A stretch of DNA of 64,000 nucleotides. It comes from Methanoregula sp. (GTDB lineage: Archaea > Halobacteriota > Methanomicrobia > Methanomicrobiales > Methanospirillaceae). Where the stretch lies: the NCBI GenBank assembly GCA_041645435.1, contig JBAZQB010000004.1, forward strand, positions 186,001-250,000, given 5' to 3'. The notes under the pieces are model-generated. The model was not told the DNA's origin and did no database searches. It saw only the letters and a program-made list of their open reading frames with translations. The position numbers and the translations under genes are program-made. This document shows, in pieces, positions 51,843 to 59,819 of this stretch (position 1 is the stretch's first letter; each line of letters begins with the position of its first letter).

Positions 51843-53021
51843 TCAGAGACCGGCTCCCGTCAGGAGGCTCCCGTCTTTATAGACACTATCTGACCAGCCA
51901 ATAACAAATACCGGGGTTGTCCCTCCGCCTCCCCAGCTCACGAGAAACATACCATTGGCAACGGGTCTGAAATTGGCAAACGTCACATTTGATGAGCTCT
52001 GACCGGCGATATTGAATGTATTGTTAATAATAAAGGAGGTTTCAGAACTACCCGTCGATCGCCCTATGATGAGCATGGTAGAATCCAGGTCTTTATATTC
52101 AGAGATATAGGTGTGACAAAGCCTCGAACCGGTAATTTTTGTTGTGGTACCATTTGAAGCATGTGTGATGTCAATTCCAATCTCTGAAAGCCCCCCTCCC
52201 GCCATTTCCCAAATCTGGGGAGCCATTCCAAAGAGGACAAAATCGTCTGGACCTGCGTTACTTCGGAAATAAATTCCAACCTTGTCATCTGTTTGCAATG
52301 CTGCTCTTGTTGTTGGAGAACAATCACTGTCCCCCCACACAATGGTCGAATTCGCTTCAGCAACGGTGAAATTGAAATGATATGTGGCTGAGTTTAACTT
52401 TCCGATTAAACCACTGTCACTGGCGATATTATTTTTCTCGAAATTCATCATTTGCACGGTACTGTTCGTTACATACCGGTCTACAATAATCTCCGGAGGG
52501 ATCTCAAAACGGCAGTCCCAGTTCCTCACCGCTGAACAGTCAAGGTACGGAAGCTGGTCTGCGCTGACATTTTCGGAGCTCACGATATTTGCTGAGGCCT
52601 CATCGAGCAGAATCGCTCCCGTGCTGCCGGTACCTCCACTCGCAGCGGTGTTGTTATATATGAGCTGGACACTCTGCGGAATTGATGAGATGGGAACGAT
52701 CAGGTTCTTTCCCAGTGACCACTCGTTCCCGCCGCCGGCAACTGTATACGAAGCCGGTACGCCATCGAGCAGCACGCTGAATTCACCTACTGTCAGGGTA
52801 TCGCCCCCGTTATGATAGAGGTATAATGTTGTTTTCGTACTGTTGACACCGGTCATAAAATTCAGGCTGGGTATTTTCTGAGGGACCGGCTGGGAAAATA
52901 CGGAGATTGCGATAATGCTGACCAATACGGCTACAAGCGAGACGAGCAGGATAGCCCCAACTGTTTCTGATACTCCGGAGCTGATATCCATTTTTTGTCT
53001 TTTACTTCTGTCAGTTCGCAT
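51843..53021 (-). CDS. Type IV pilin-like protein (DUF1628 type)
   Basis: A 392-residue protein with basic N terminus and pilin signal (KMDISSGVSETVGAILLVSL), then FSQPVPQKIPSLNFMTGVNS and a Gly-containing YLYHNGGDTLTVGEF stretch, as in the other pilin-like proteins here. The C-terminal 250 residues form a beta-rich domain with two Cys (LDCSAVRNWDCRFE) that may form a disulfide, and no known repeats. GAGGGAAAT precedes the ATG. Probably a minor pilin or pilus-tip protein. Confidence 0.8.
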   Translation of the reverse strand: MRTDRSKRQKMDISSGVSETVGAILLVSLVAVLVSIIAISVFSQPVPQKIPSLNFMTGVNSTKTTLYLYHNGGDTLTVGEFSVLLDGVPASYTVAGGGNEWSLGKNLIVPISSIPQSVQLIYNNTAASGGTGSTGAILLDEASANIVSSENVSADQLPYLDCSAVRNWDCRFEIPPEIIVDRYVTNSTVQMMNFEKNNIASDSGLIGKLNSATYHFNFTVAEANSTIVWGDSDCSPTTRAALQTDDKVGIYFRSNAGPDDFVLFGMAPQIWEMAGGGLSEIGIDITHASNGTTTKITGSRLCHTYISEYKDLDSTMLIIGRSTGSSETSFIINNTFNIAGQSSSNVTFANFRPVANGMFLVSWGGGGTTPVFVIGWSDSVYKDGSLLTGAGL

Positions 53022-53048
53022 AGATTTCCCTCATTTTTATGGATGCCA

Positions 53049-54026
53049 TCACATCACTCCGGATGCGATATTATTGAGCGCTACATAAAATTCCGCACGC
53101 TGGACATACAGGGACACATCTTTCCATTGGGGATCCGGGTTCGAACCGGTAATATTTATAAAAACCGTTGTTCTTTTCGAACCTGAGTTCCATGCACTCC
53201 CGGTTTTGTATGCGGACGAGTCGAGCTGTTCACGGAGGGCAATATCCCTGAAAATGTTCAGCCACGCCGCAGCTGTTGCATTATCTGCACTGCTGAACGA
53301 GAGATTAACCCACGTATTGGCGATATACGGATCCGTTGAGATATTGTATTTGGGACGGATTCTCTGGCGGGTATCCACCCGGGCCGGACCGTTGCCGCTC
53401 AGGCTCCCTCCCCCGACAACCTGGACGGGTGCGATATTGACAACAACGGACTTGTTGGCGGAATTGGTAAACGAGATCAGGGGCGAGATCCGGTTTGTGA
53501 TGCCGTCATCCTGCGCGAGGAATACCCCGCCGAGCTGGTAGGAATACTTCTGCTGGATCCAGTATTTGTTATTCGAGCGGTATTCAAAAGAAGTAATATT
53601 GAGGGGGAATTCTCCTTTATCACCTGCTGAATTATCATAACTGCTGCTGTTTATGTCAAAAGTATCCCCGGTTGTGTTGATCAATATGGTCGCGGATGAT
53701 GAAACCGGTTGGAGCATATAGAGAAAAAACCCCCCTGCCTGTGTGTTGCCGCCTCCGGTACCAAGATTAAAGGACGTGGATGTCATAACCGGGCTCAGGT
53801 TGTTGACCAGCATCGATGTCCGGATGTTGTCCAGCGTGAACTTATAGTCCGTGAACTGTTCGTTGATGCGGTTCATCTGGGCGATCTCATCCTCCCTGCC
53901 GTTGATCGGAACAACATAGACCATATACAAAGAGAGTACAGCAACAACGAGCGCCAGGAGCAGAACAAAACCGATTACTTCTGATAATGCCACATCATCG
54001 CTTGTATTTTTCATATCCAGTAGCAT
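53049..54026 (-). CDS. Pilin-like exported protein, paralogue A
   Basis: About 325 residues with a class-III-type signal (DDVALSEVIGFVLLLALVVA followed by YMVYVVPINGREDEIAQMN). The rest is beta-rich with MKNTSDD at the front and YVQRAEFYVALNNIASGVM at the end. It is a paralogue of the next gene upstream: both share the signal, NEQFTDYKFTLDNI/EEQFTDYKLTLDAL, SYQLGGVFLAQDDG/SYQLGGVFLSQDEG and NSGSKRTTVFINI/NPGSKRTTVFIKI. TATAAATA lies about 24 bases before ATG 54026, so a leaderless mRNA is likely; ATG 54014 is an alternative. Confidence 0.78.
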   Translation of the reverse strand: MLLDMKNTSDDVALSEVIGFVLLLALVVAVLSLYMVYVVPINGREDEIAQMNRINEQFTDYKFTLDNIRTSMLVNNLSPVMTSTSFNLGTGGGNTQAGGFFLYMLQPVSSSATILINTTGDTFDINSSSYDNSAGDKGEFPLNITSFEYRSNNKYWIQQKYSYQLGGVFLAQDDGITNRISPLISFTNSANKSVVVNIAPVQVVGGGSLSGNGPARVDTRQRIRPKYNISTDPYIANTWVNLSFSSADNATAAAWLNIFRDIALREQLDSSAYKTGSAWNSGSKRTTVFINITGSNPDPQWKDVSLYVQRAEFYVALNNIASGVM

Positions 54027-54198
54027 TTTGTTGTGAAAGACTTTATTTATAGTTACCGGGTTGGATATCAGCACCTGAAAGGACAGTTCCCGATCCGTAA
54101 TCTCACTAACGGAATGGACGGGAAGTCAAACGGGAGACATACGGGGAGAACCGGTGAAGTCCTGCCCGGGAAAAAGACGATTTTATCGTTGCATAGGG

Positions 54199-55188
54199 TC
54201 ATGTAACTTCTGATGCAACCGTATTGAAGACCACATCAAATTCCGCACGCTGGACGTAGAGCGAGGCATGTGAACCCGGGTTTGAAGGTTCAATTTTTAT
54301 AAAAACGGTTGTCCTTTTTGAACCGGGATTCCACTCACTACTGATAATGTAGTCCGATGATCTGATTTTTTCGCTGGCGACAAGACTCTTAAATAGGTTC
54401 AGCCACATCGCAGCAGTTGCGTTATTTGAAGTAGTTATCGAAAGATTCACCCATTGGTTGTTGCGATATGTGGCTGATGAGATATTATAATTCGGAAGTA
54501 TTTTCTGGCGGGTATCAATCCGTACCAGTGTGTTGCTGGTGTAACTTCCATTTCCTCTGACCTGGACAGGGACTACGTGGACAACGATGCTCTTATTGTC
54601 AGCATTGGTGATCGAAATGAGAGGAGAAATGCGGTTTATCGTGCCCTCATCCTGTGAAAGGAAAACACCCCCGAGCTGGTAGGAATACTGCTGCTGGATC
54701 CAGTAATAATTATCTGAGCTGTAATCAAGGGCAGTGATATTGAGGGGAAATTCTCCTATGGTATCATGAGATGCATGGTAATTGCTGCTGTCGATGTCGA
54801 AGGTATCTGCGGAAGTATTGATCGATATTTTTGCAGATGATGCGACCGGTTTGAACAAAGGAAATGAAAGAGTGCCCTGTTGTGAATTTCCCCCATTACC
54901 CAGGATCATGGTCGCAGACGAGATCACCGGAGTGACGTTCAACACAGGGCTCGGGCTATTGGTATTAATGAGGCGGGAAGTCCAGAGTGCGTCTAACGTA
55001 AGTTTGTAATCCGTGAATTGTTCCTCCACATAGTTCATCTGGTCGATCTCTTCCCCCCTTCCGTTGATCGGAACTACGTAGACCGTATACAAAGAGAGTG
55101 CAGCAATAATGACTGCCAGGAGCAAAACAAAACCGATTACTTCTGATAATGCCACGTCATTGCTGCGATTTTTCATATTCAGTAGCAT
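54199..55188 (-). CDS. Pilin-like exported protein, paralogue B
   Basis: About 329 residues, the same architecture as the gene downstream (class-III-like signal VALSEVIGFVLLLAVIIAAL; ends YVQRAEFDVVFNTVASEVT). Promoter and start context are almost identical to those of paralogue A: CTATAAATAAAGTCTTTCAC then ATGCTACT, so the duplication included the promoter. The long N-terminal extension seen as open frame is not used. Divergent from the radical SAM gene. Confidence 0.78.
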   Translation of the reverse strand: MLLNMKNRSNDVALSEVIGFVLLLAVIIAALSLYTVYVVPINGRGEEIDQMNYVEEQFTDYKLTLDALWTSRLINTNSPSPVLNVTPVISSATMILGNGGNSQQGTLSFPLFKPVASSAKISINTSADTFDIDSSNYHASHDTIGEFPLNITALDYSSDNYYWIQQQYSYQLGGVFLSQDEGTINRISPLISITNADNKSIVVHVVPVQVRGNGSYTSNTLVRIDTRQKILPNYNISSATYRNNQWVNLSITTSNNATAAMWLNLFKSLVASEKIRSSDYIISSEWNPGSKRTTVFIKIEPSNPGSHASLYVQRAEFDVVFNTVASEVT

Positions 55189-55397
55189 TTTGTTGTGAAA
55201 GACTTTATTTATAGTTGCTGTGAGGGGTATCTTCGAAGAATGGGTTGCAGTCCGGTCTGATGGGAGAGATGCGGTGTTCTTTTTCTTTTTCACCCAATTT
55301 CCAATTTTTATACACTGCACAGAAGGGTTTTCATCTCCGCCCGCCAAAAAAATAGGGATACATTCATTCCATACCGGGGAATATTTTGAAAAATGCC

Positions 55398-56390
55398 ATG
55401 ACACTTTCCAAAGGCTGTGTTCTCTGTCACCAGGGTGCAAAGATGGTGCTCTTTGTTACGGGACGGTGCCACCGCACATGCTGGTACTGCCCGCTCTCTG
55501 CCGAGCGGAAGGGGACCGATACCATCTACGCAAACGAGCTTCCCGTGGATATACCCGCCCAGATCATCGACGTGGCCGAGAGCATGAGTGCGCTGGGCAC
55601 CGGTATCACCGGCGGTGAGCCGCTGCTTGTTCTTGACAAGGTGACCGCGTATTGCCGGTTGCTGAAAGAACATTTTGGTCCGGAACACCAGATTCACCTG
55701 TACACCGCGAAGGCTCCTACGGATGCAGAACTGGCAGAGATGCAGGGGCTTGTCGATGAGATCCGGCTCCATCCCCCGCACGAATGCTGGGAGAAGATCC
55801 TTGATTCGGATTTTATCCGGTCAGCAAAGCGGGCCAGAGAGATGGGGTTTGACATCGGCATCGAGATTCCGGCATTACCCGGGCTCGAATACCTCATCCC
55901 TGCCCTGCCCAGTCTTGACTTCCTCAACATCAATGAACTGGAATGGGGGGAGTCAAACGCGTACCACATGCGGGAACGGGGGTACGAACTCGCCGATGAA
56001 CTGCACAATGCAATTGACGGGGCAAAGGGCTGGGCAGAAGAACTCTGCCGGCATGACAAGGTGCACTGGTGCTCATCCGCGTTCAAGGACTCCGTGCAGC
56101 TGCGGGAACGGTTAAAAAGGATCGCTCATAATACCGCCCGTCCTTTTGATGAGATCACCGAAGACGGGACGATCGTGTATGGTGTCATAAAACCCTCTGA
56201 AACGGATAAAAGTGCCTGTCTTTTGCTCTGCAAAGACAAGTGCGAACCGGACAGCTACGAGGATTTTAGTGACCGGATCGAGATGGCATGGTGGCTGCTC
56301 ACAAAATTTGCTGATGAGATGAAAGGAGAGAAGTATGTCATCGAGCGATACCCCAACAACGGCATGGTAGTCGAGGTGACCCCCTTATGA
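55398..56390 (+). CDS. Radical SAM protein
   Basis: A 330-residue radical SAM enzyme. The cluster motif is CHRTCWYC (Cys24, 28 and 31), preceded by an extra Cys pair (GCVLCHQG), with GTGITGGEPLLV as the SAM glycine motif. C-terminal cysteines (CLLLCKDKC) may hold a second cluster. ATG 55398 is preferred to a TTG four codons upstream. Its end overlaps uppS by ATGA, so the two are coupled. Archaeal homologues are uncharacterised; substrate unknown, though the uppS link suggests lipid or glycan work. Confidence 0.85.
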   Translation: MTLSKGCVLCHQGAKMVLFVTGRCHRTCWYCPLSAERKGTDTIYANELPVDIPAQIIDVAESMSALGTGITGGEPLLVLDKVTAYCRLLKEHFGPEHQIHLYTAKAPTDAELAEMQGLVDEIRLHPPHECWEKILDSDFIRSAKRAREMGFDIGIEIPALPGLEYLIPALPSLDFLNINELEWGESNAYHMRERGYELADELHNAIDGAKGWAEELCRHDKVHWCSSAFKDSVQLRERLKRIAHNTARPFDEITEDGTIVYGVIKPSETDKSACLLLCKDKCEPDSYEDFSDRIEMAWWLLTKFADEMKGEKYVIERYPNNGMVVEVTPL

Positions 56391-57169
56391 TCCTCCGCAC
56401 CCTGATCGATCCCCTGTACGAGCGCTACCTCCGCATGCAATGCCGGCATATGCCCAACCATATCGCTATCATCCAGGATGGCAACCGGCGGTACGCAAAA
56501 CTGCTGGGGGTTGATACGGCAAGCGGGCACCGGGCCGGTGCAGACCGGACTGAAGAGATGCTGGACTGGGCACACGAACTCGGTATCAGCCATATCACCC
56601 TGTACACTTTCTCAACGGAGAACTTCTCAAGAAAACCTGAAGAGGTCAGCCATCTCTTTGCCCTGTTCAAAGAAAAATTTGTGAGCGTGCTTTCCGATGA
56701 ACGGGTAAAAAAATATAAGATCCGTGTCCAGATGGTTGGGGACCGGTCCCTGCTTCCCGATGATCTGCGGGCCGCAATAGATGCCGCGGAAGCGGCTACA
56801 AAAGCCCACACCGGTTTCGTTCTCAACATCGCGCTTGCCTACGGGGGAAGAAATGAGATCGTCCTTGCCGCCCGGGAGATCCTTGCCGAAGTAGAGAATA
56901 ACGGGATCAACCCGGATTCCATCGATGTCCATATGGTAGAGCAGCACCTTCACGCCGGAAAAGGGATTCCCCCGGTAGATCTCATCATCAGGACCGGGAA
57001 TGAATGCCGAACCTCAAACTTCCTGCCATGGCTGGCAAACGGTCATGAATCTGCGGTGTATTTCTGTGCCCCGTTCTGGCCCCTGTTCCGGATGATCGAT
57101 CTTTTGCGCGCCATCCGCATCTATGACCAGCGGATCTCGGCAAAGAATGGATCCGGCTATCTCTCATAA
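56387..57169 (+). CDS. uppS: Cis-prenyltransferase (undecaprenyl/decaprenyl diphosphate synthase family)
   Basis: A 260-residue enzyme that elongates prenyl diphosphates in cis to make the glycosyl carrier lipid (dolichol-like). Catalytic segments are all present: HIAIIQDGNRRYAKLLG (Asp and the DGNRR signature), LYTFSTENFSRKPEEV, LNIALAYGGRNEIV and IIRTGNECRTSNFLPW with the C-terminal Arg/Ser diphosphate site. Slightly longer than bacterial UppS at the N terminus. A degenerate paralogue lies at 58380. Confidence 0.93.
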   Translation: MILRTLIDPLYERYLRMQCRHMPNHIAIIQDGNRRYAKLLGVDTASGHRAGADRTEEMLDWAHELGISHITLYTFSTENFSRKPEEVSHLFALFKEKFVSVLSDERVKKYKIRVQMVGDRSLLPDDLRAAIDAAEAATKAHTGFVLNIALAYGGRNEIVLAAREILAEVENNGINPDSIDVHMVEQHLHAGKGIPPVDLIIRTGNECRTSNFLPWLANGHESAVYFCAPFWPLFRMIDLLRAIRIYDQRISAKNGSGYLS

Positions 57170-57225
57170 AAACCAGATCGCGTACTATATTTCCCTGTGC
57201 AGACAGATCAACCAAGTGACAGGTC

Positions 57226-57918
57226 ATGACGGGAAAAAAAGAGACTGAGATCACGTGGCGTCATTCGTCTGTTGTTGTACGGGCAGATATCTTTTCAAAG
57301 GCGCACGAACAGGGAATTGATATCTCGGATGTGTGCAACCATGCACTCGCGGATCTGCTGGGGATCGACTACCGCCATCAGCACCTGGACAACGTGCCGG
57401 TAACCCGACCCGTCATCATCGCGAAAAATAATCCTCCCCCTGAAGAAAAAGGGCATATTACCGGGGCTCCTTCAGCAGCTCATACCCCGGTCATTAATGC
57501 CGACGACCCCTCCGCTATCGCAACGGTCAGGAACGCACAACGACAGCCCAAAGCAAAACCCGCCCCCAGGGAACCGGTCAGTGCCCCCTCTTCATTACCG
57601 GCGCCAGAGAAAACCGTCCCGTCCCCGTCTGCCGGAACCGCTCCCGCAGGAAAAGCAAAAAAACCGGCAGGGGCCAGGGCGCACAAAGAAGACGGGTTGA
57701 AACAATTTGTCACAACAAAGATCGCCCGGAGCGACATGCCTGATGCTGTGGTTTCCAAAGATGATATGTACCAGGCATTTACCCGATTCTGTCGGGAGCA
57801 CAAATTCGCACCCGTGCCGGATCGCAAGTCATTCACGATTGCCCTGAAAAATAAATTCGCCTTTTTTGATAAGACGGTAAACGGTATACCCAGCTGGGTG
57901 AATGTCCGGTTACAATAA
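57226..57918 (+). CDS. Protein with antitoxin-like N terminus and primase-tail-like C terminus
   Basis: A 230-residue protein of three parts. Residues 10-47 (VVVRADIFSKAHEQGIDISD) resemble CcdA-type antitoxin helices. Residues 60-150 are a Pro/Ala/Lys-rich linker. Residues 155-230 (SKDDMYQAFTRFCREHKFAP, IALKNKFAFFDKTVNG, SWVNVRLQ) resemble the small winged domain at the end of P4-type plasmid primases. No toxin is adjacent. A DNA-binding adaptor is likely; the exact job is unknown. Confidence 0.65.
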   Translation: MTGKKETEITWRHSSVVVRADIFSKAHEQGIDISDVCNHALADLLGIDYRHQHLDNVPVTRPVIIAKNNPPPEEKGHITGAPSAAHTPVINADDPSAIATVRNAQRQPKAKPAPREPVSAPSSLPAPEKTVPSPSAGTAPAGKAKKPAGARAHKEDGLKQFVTTKIARSDMPDAVVSKDDMYQAFTRFCREHKFAPVPDRKSFTIALKNKFAFFDKTVNGIPSWVNVRLQ

Positions 57919-57926
57919 TCTTTTTC

Positions 57927-58375
57927 GGGTCGTTGCGATTTTGTATGGGTAACGCATGAATTGAGTGGATTAAAATAATGATGGCAGATGCCCTACACTC
58001 CAAAACAGGATAAATGCCGCCGCACCTAAAAGGGACGCCTTTGCGGAGGTTTTAGTGATTAAAAGTTGTTCTCTGGAGAAAACCCATTTTTATGTAATAT
58101 GTTGCCCCCCCTCTTGCGCCACCAGTCCCCCGTTGGGGGACGGGCGCAGTGTGATAGCCAAGGTTACAGGTAATACGTCGTCATCGCAACGAAGGGGTGC
58201 CCTAGTGGTGGGAGTGATGTCCCCGAGAGCGTCAGAGTTTTTATAAATGATTTCTCCAGAGCCAAAAGTTGAAACCTTCTTGCCCCGTCGTCTCTCGGAG
58301 AGGGCCTGATATGGGGAGACGTCACAAACGATTTTTTTGGTTATGTATCTTACCCGGATAAAACAACAACGAACC
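57927..58375 (-). repeat. Interspersed hairpin element, copy 3 (with terminal inverted repeats)
   Basis: A 449-bp element in the orientation opposite to copies 1 and 2. The left end GGGTCGTTGCGATTTTGTAT and the reverse complement of the right end GGTTCGTTGTTGTTTTATCC are imperfect inverted repeats, each followed by GGGTAA. The core hairpin GTCCCCC-GTT-GGGGGAC is at 58124-58140, and the flanking CTTGCGCCACCAGTC and GGTTACAGGTAATACGTCGTC match the other copies. It fills the gap between convergent genes and ends five bases from the stop of the downstream gene. Confidence 0.85.
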
Positions 58376-58379
58376 GGCT

Positions 58380-59033
58380 TCACTTCCCAAAACGACGCAT
58401 CCGCGACTGGTAATCCCGCAGGATACGCAGGAAGTCCACTTTCCGGAAATATTTCCAGTTCACATCGGAAAAGAAGAGCTCGGAGTAAACCGATTGCCAG
58501 ATGAGGAAATCGGTGAGATGATCCCCGCCGCTCTTGATCACCACATCGGGTGTATATTTGAATGTCAGGTAGGATTCAAGGAGTTTCTCGTCCACATCTT
58601 CCGGCGGGATGTGAGCCTCAGCCATCCTTCTGATACAGGCGGTGATCTCTTCCCTGCCGCTCTTCCCTATTGCCACTACCACATCCATACCCTCCCCGAT
58701 AACTTCTTCATTGTCACCTACGTGGAGGATAAGCCGGGCGATGGTACCGATCTTCCTGATCTCCGATAAACATTTTTTCATATCCTCCGGAGACGGAGTT
58801 GCAATATGGAACGTAAGGCCACGAATCCCCGGTTGAACGGATGCATTGTGTTTTACCACAAACGCAGAGATCTCGTTACACCATGCAGTAGCCCGGTAGA
58901 GTTTATCCGGGGTATCTGCCATATCCTGCCTGCTGATCATGAAGCACACATGCTCCGGCAGGATGGTAATCTGCCGTTTGAGCATGTATTCATAAAGCCA
59001 GTATATCATGTCCTGCCTATAATTGTAGGTCAA
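58380..59033 (-). CDS. Degenerate cis-prenyltransferase paralogue (possible partner subunit)
   Basis: A 217-residue protein whose ends match the cis-prenyltransferase fold: MIYWLYEYMLKRQITILPEH at the front and IKSGGDHLTDFLIWQSVYSE, then KVDFLRILRDYQSRMRRFGK, at the back. The catalytic HVxIIxDGNRR stretch is replaced by HVCFMISRQDMADT, so the essential Asp is absent, and the FSTEN segment is not recognisable. Methanosarcina mazei and eukaryotes use two-subunit cis-prenyltransferases of one active and one degenerate chain; here both chains would be encoded within 3 kb. Confidence 0.78.
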   Translation of the reverse strand: MTYNYRQDMIYWLYEYMLKRQITILPEHVCFMISRQDMADTPDKLYRATAWCNEISAFVVKHNASVQPGIRGLTFHIATPSPEDMKKCLSEIRKIGTIARLILHVGDNEEVIGEGMDVVVAIGKSGREEITACIRRMAEAHIPPEDVDEKLLESYLTFKYTPDVVIKSGGDHLTDFLIWQSVYSELFFSDVNWKYFRKVDFLRILRDYQSRMRRFGK

Positions 59034-59141
59034 AGGTAAAGAGACTTGAGGATTGCGGTTTGGCAGACTTGAGGTGTACCAGAGCTTCCTTTACCCAAAT
59101 CAATAAAGTCGGATGGCACAGACATATGAGAAGAGATTATC

Positions 59142-59819
59142 ATGCAGCCCTCCCTGCGGGAAGATTACCTGGAAGCAGTCCAGCTCTTCTCGGAAAAAAA
59201 TACCCGCTTTCCCCTTACTGAAGAGCTTGCCACAGCACTTTCAAAGCCGGTGTCTGTTGTGAGTTCTGACATGGCAGAGCTGGTATCCCATGGCGATGTG
59301 ATCGTGGCTGCTGACGGAGTTATCTCCCTGACCGGACAGGGAAAACAGACCGGGACCTGTGTCATGAAAAAACATGAGACCCTCCAGTGTTTTTTATCCG
59401 AAATTCTCGGCATGGACTCATCCCTGGCATCCGATGAAGCATGCACGCTCGAACATACGGTGTCGGATGAGACGATCGACCGGCTGGGAAAGCTGATCAT
59501 AATCCATGATCATCCCCGGCATCATGGAAAAGGGAAAAATATAAAACCGGCGGGAGACGGGATATGCAATGTTGAGACGGATGGATTCTGCCAGTCTCCC
59601 AGCATCTCTGAATTCTCTGAGGGTGAAGAAGTCATCATCCAGTGTATCCATGGCAGGGCATGTGCCCAGCGCCTTCTCGATCTCGGTCTTGTGCCCGGAG
59701 AGCGTGCCATAATCCGGAGAAAGTTATCCAACGGCGCCGTCGTCATGCAGGTAAAAGGGTGCGATGTCGCGGTGAGCCCGGAGATTGCCTCGGCAATCGG
59801 TGTGGAGCGCTCACCATGA
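59142..59819 (+). CDS. DtxR-family regulator with C-terminal FeoA domain
   Basis: A 225-residue protein. Residues 1-65 are the DtxR winged helix (REDYLEAVQLFSEKNTRFPL, SVVSSDMAELVSHGDVI), residues 70-130 the dimer/metal domain (KKHETLQCFLSEILG, HDHPRHHG) and residues 150-225 an SH3-like FeoA domain (FSEGEEVIIQCIHG, LLDLGLVPGERAIIRRK). Metal-dependent control of iron uptake is expected. The last codons overlap the feoB ATG (ATGA), so regulator and transporter are produced together. The direct repeat AGACTTGAGG occurs twice in the upstream gap (59043-59077). Confidence 0.88.
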   Translation: MQPSLREDYLEAVQLFSEKNTRFPLTEELATALSKPVSVVSSDMAELVSHGDVIVAADGVISLTGQGKQTGTCVMKKHETLQCFLSEILGMDSSLASDEACTLEHTVSDETIDRLGKLIIIHDHPRHHGKGKNIKPAGDGICNVETDGFCQSPSISEFSEGEEVIIQCIHGRACAQRLLDLGLVPGERAIIRRKLSNGAVVMQVKGCDVAVSPEIASAIGVERSP

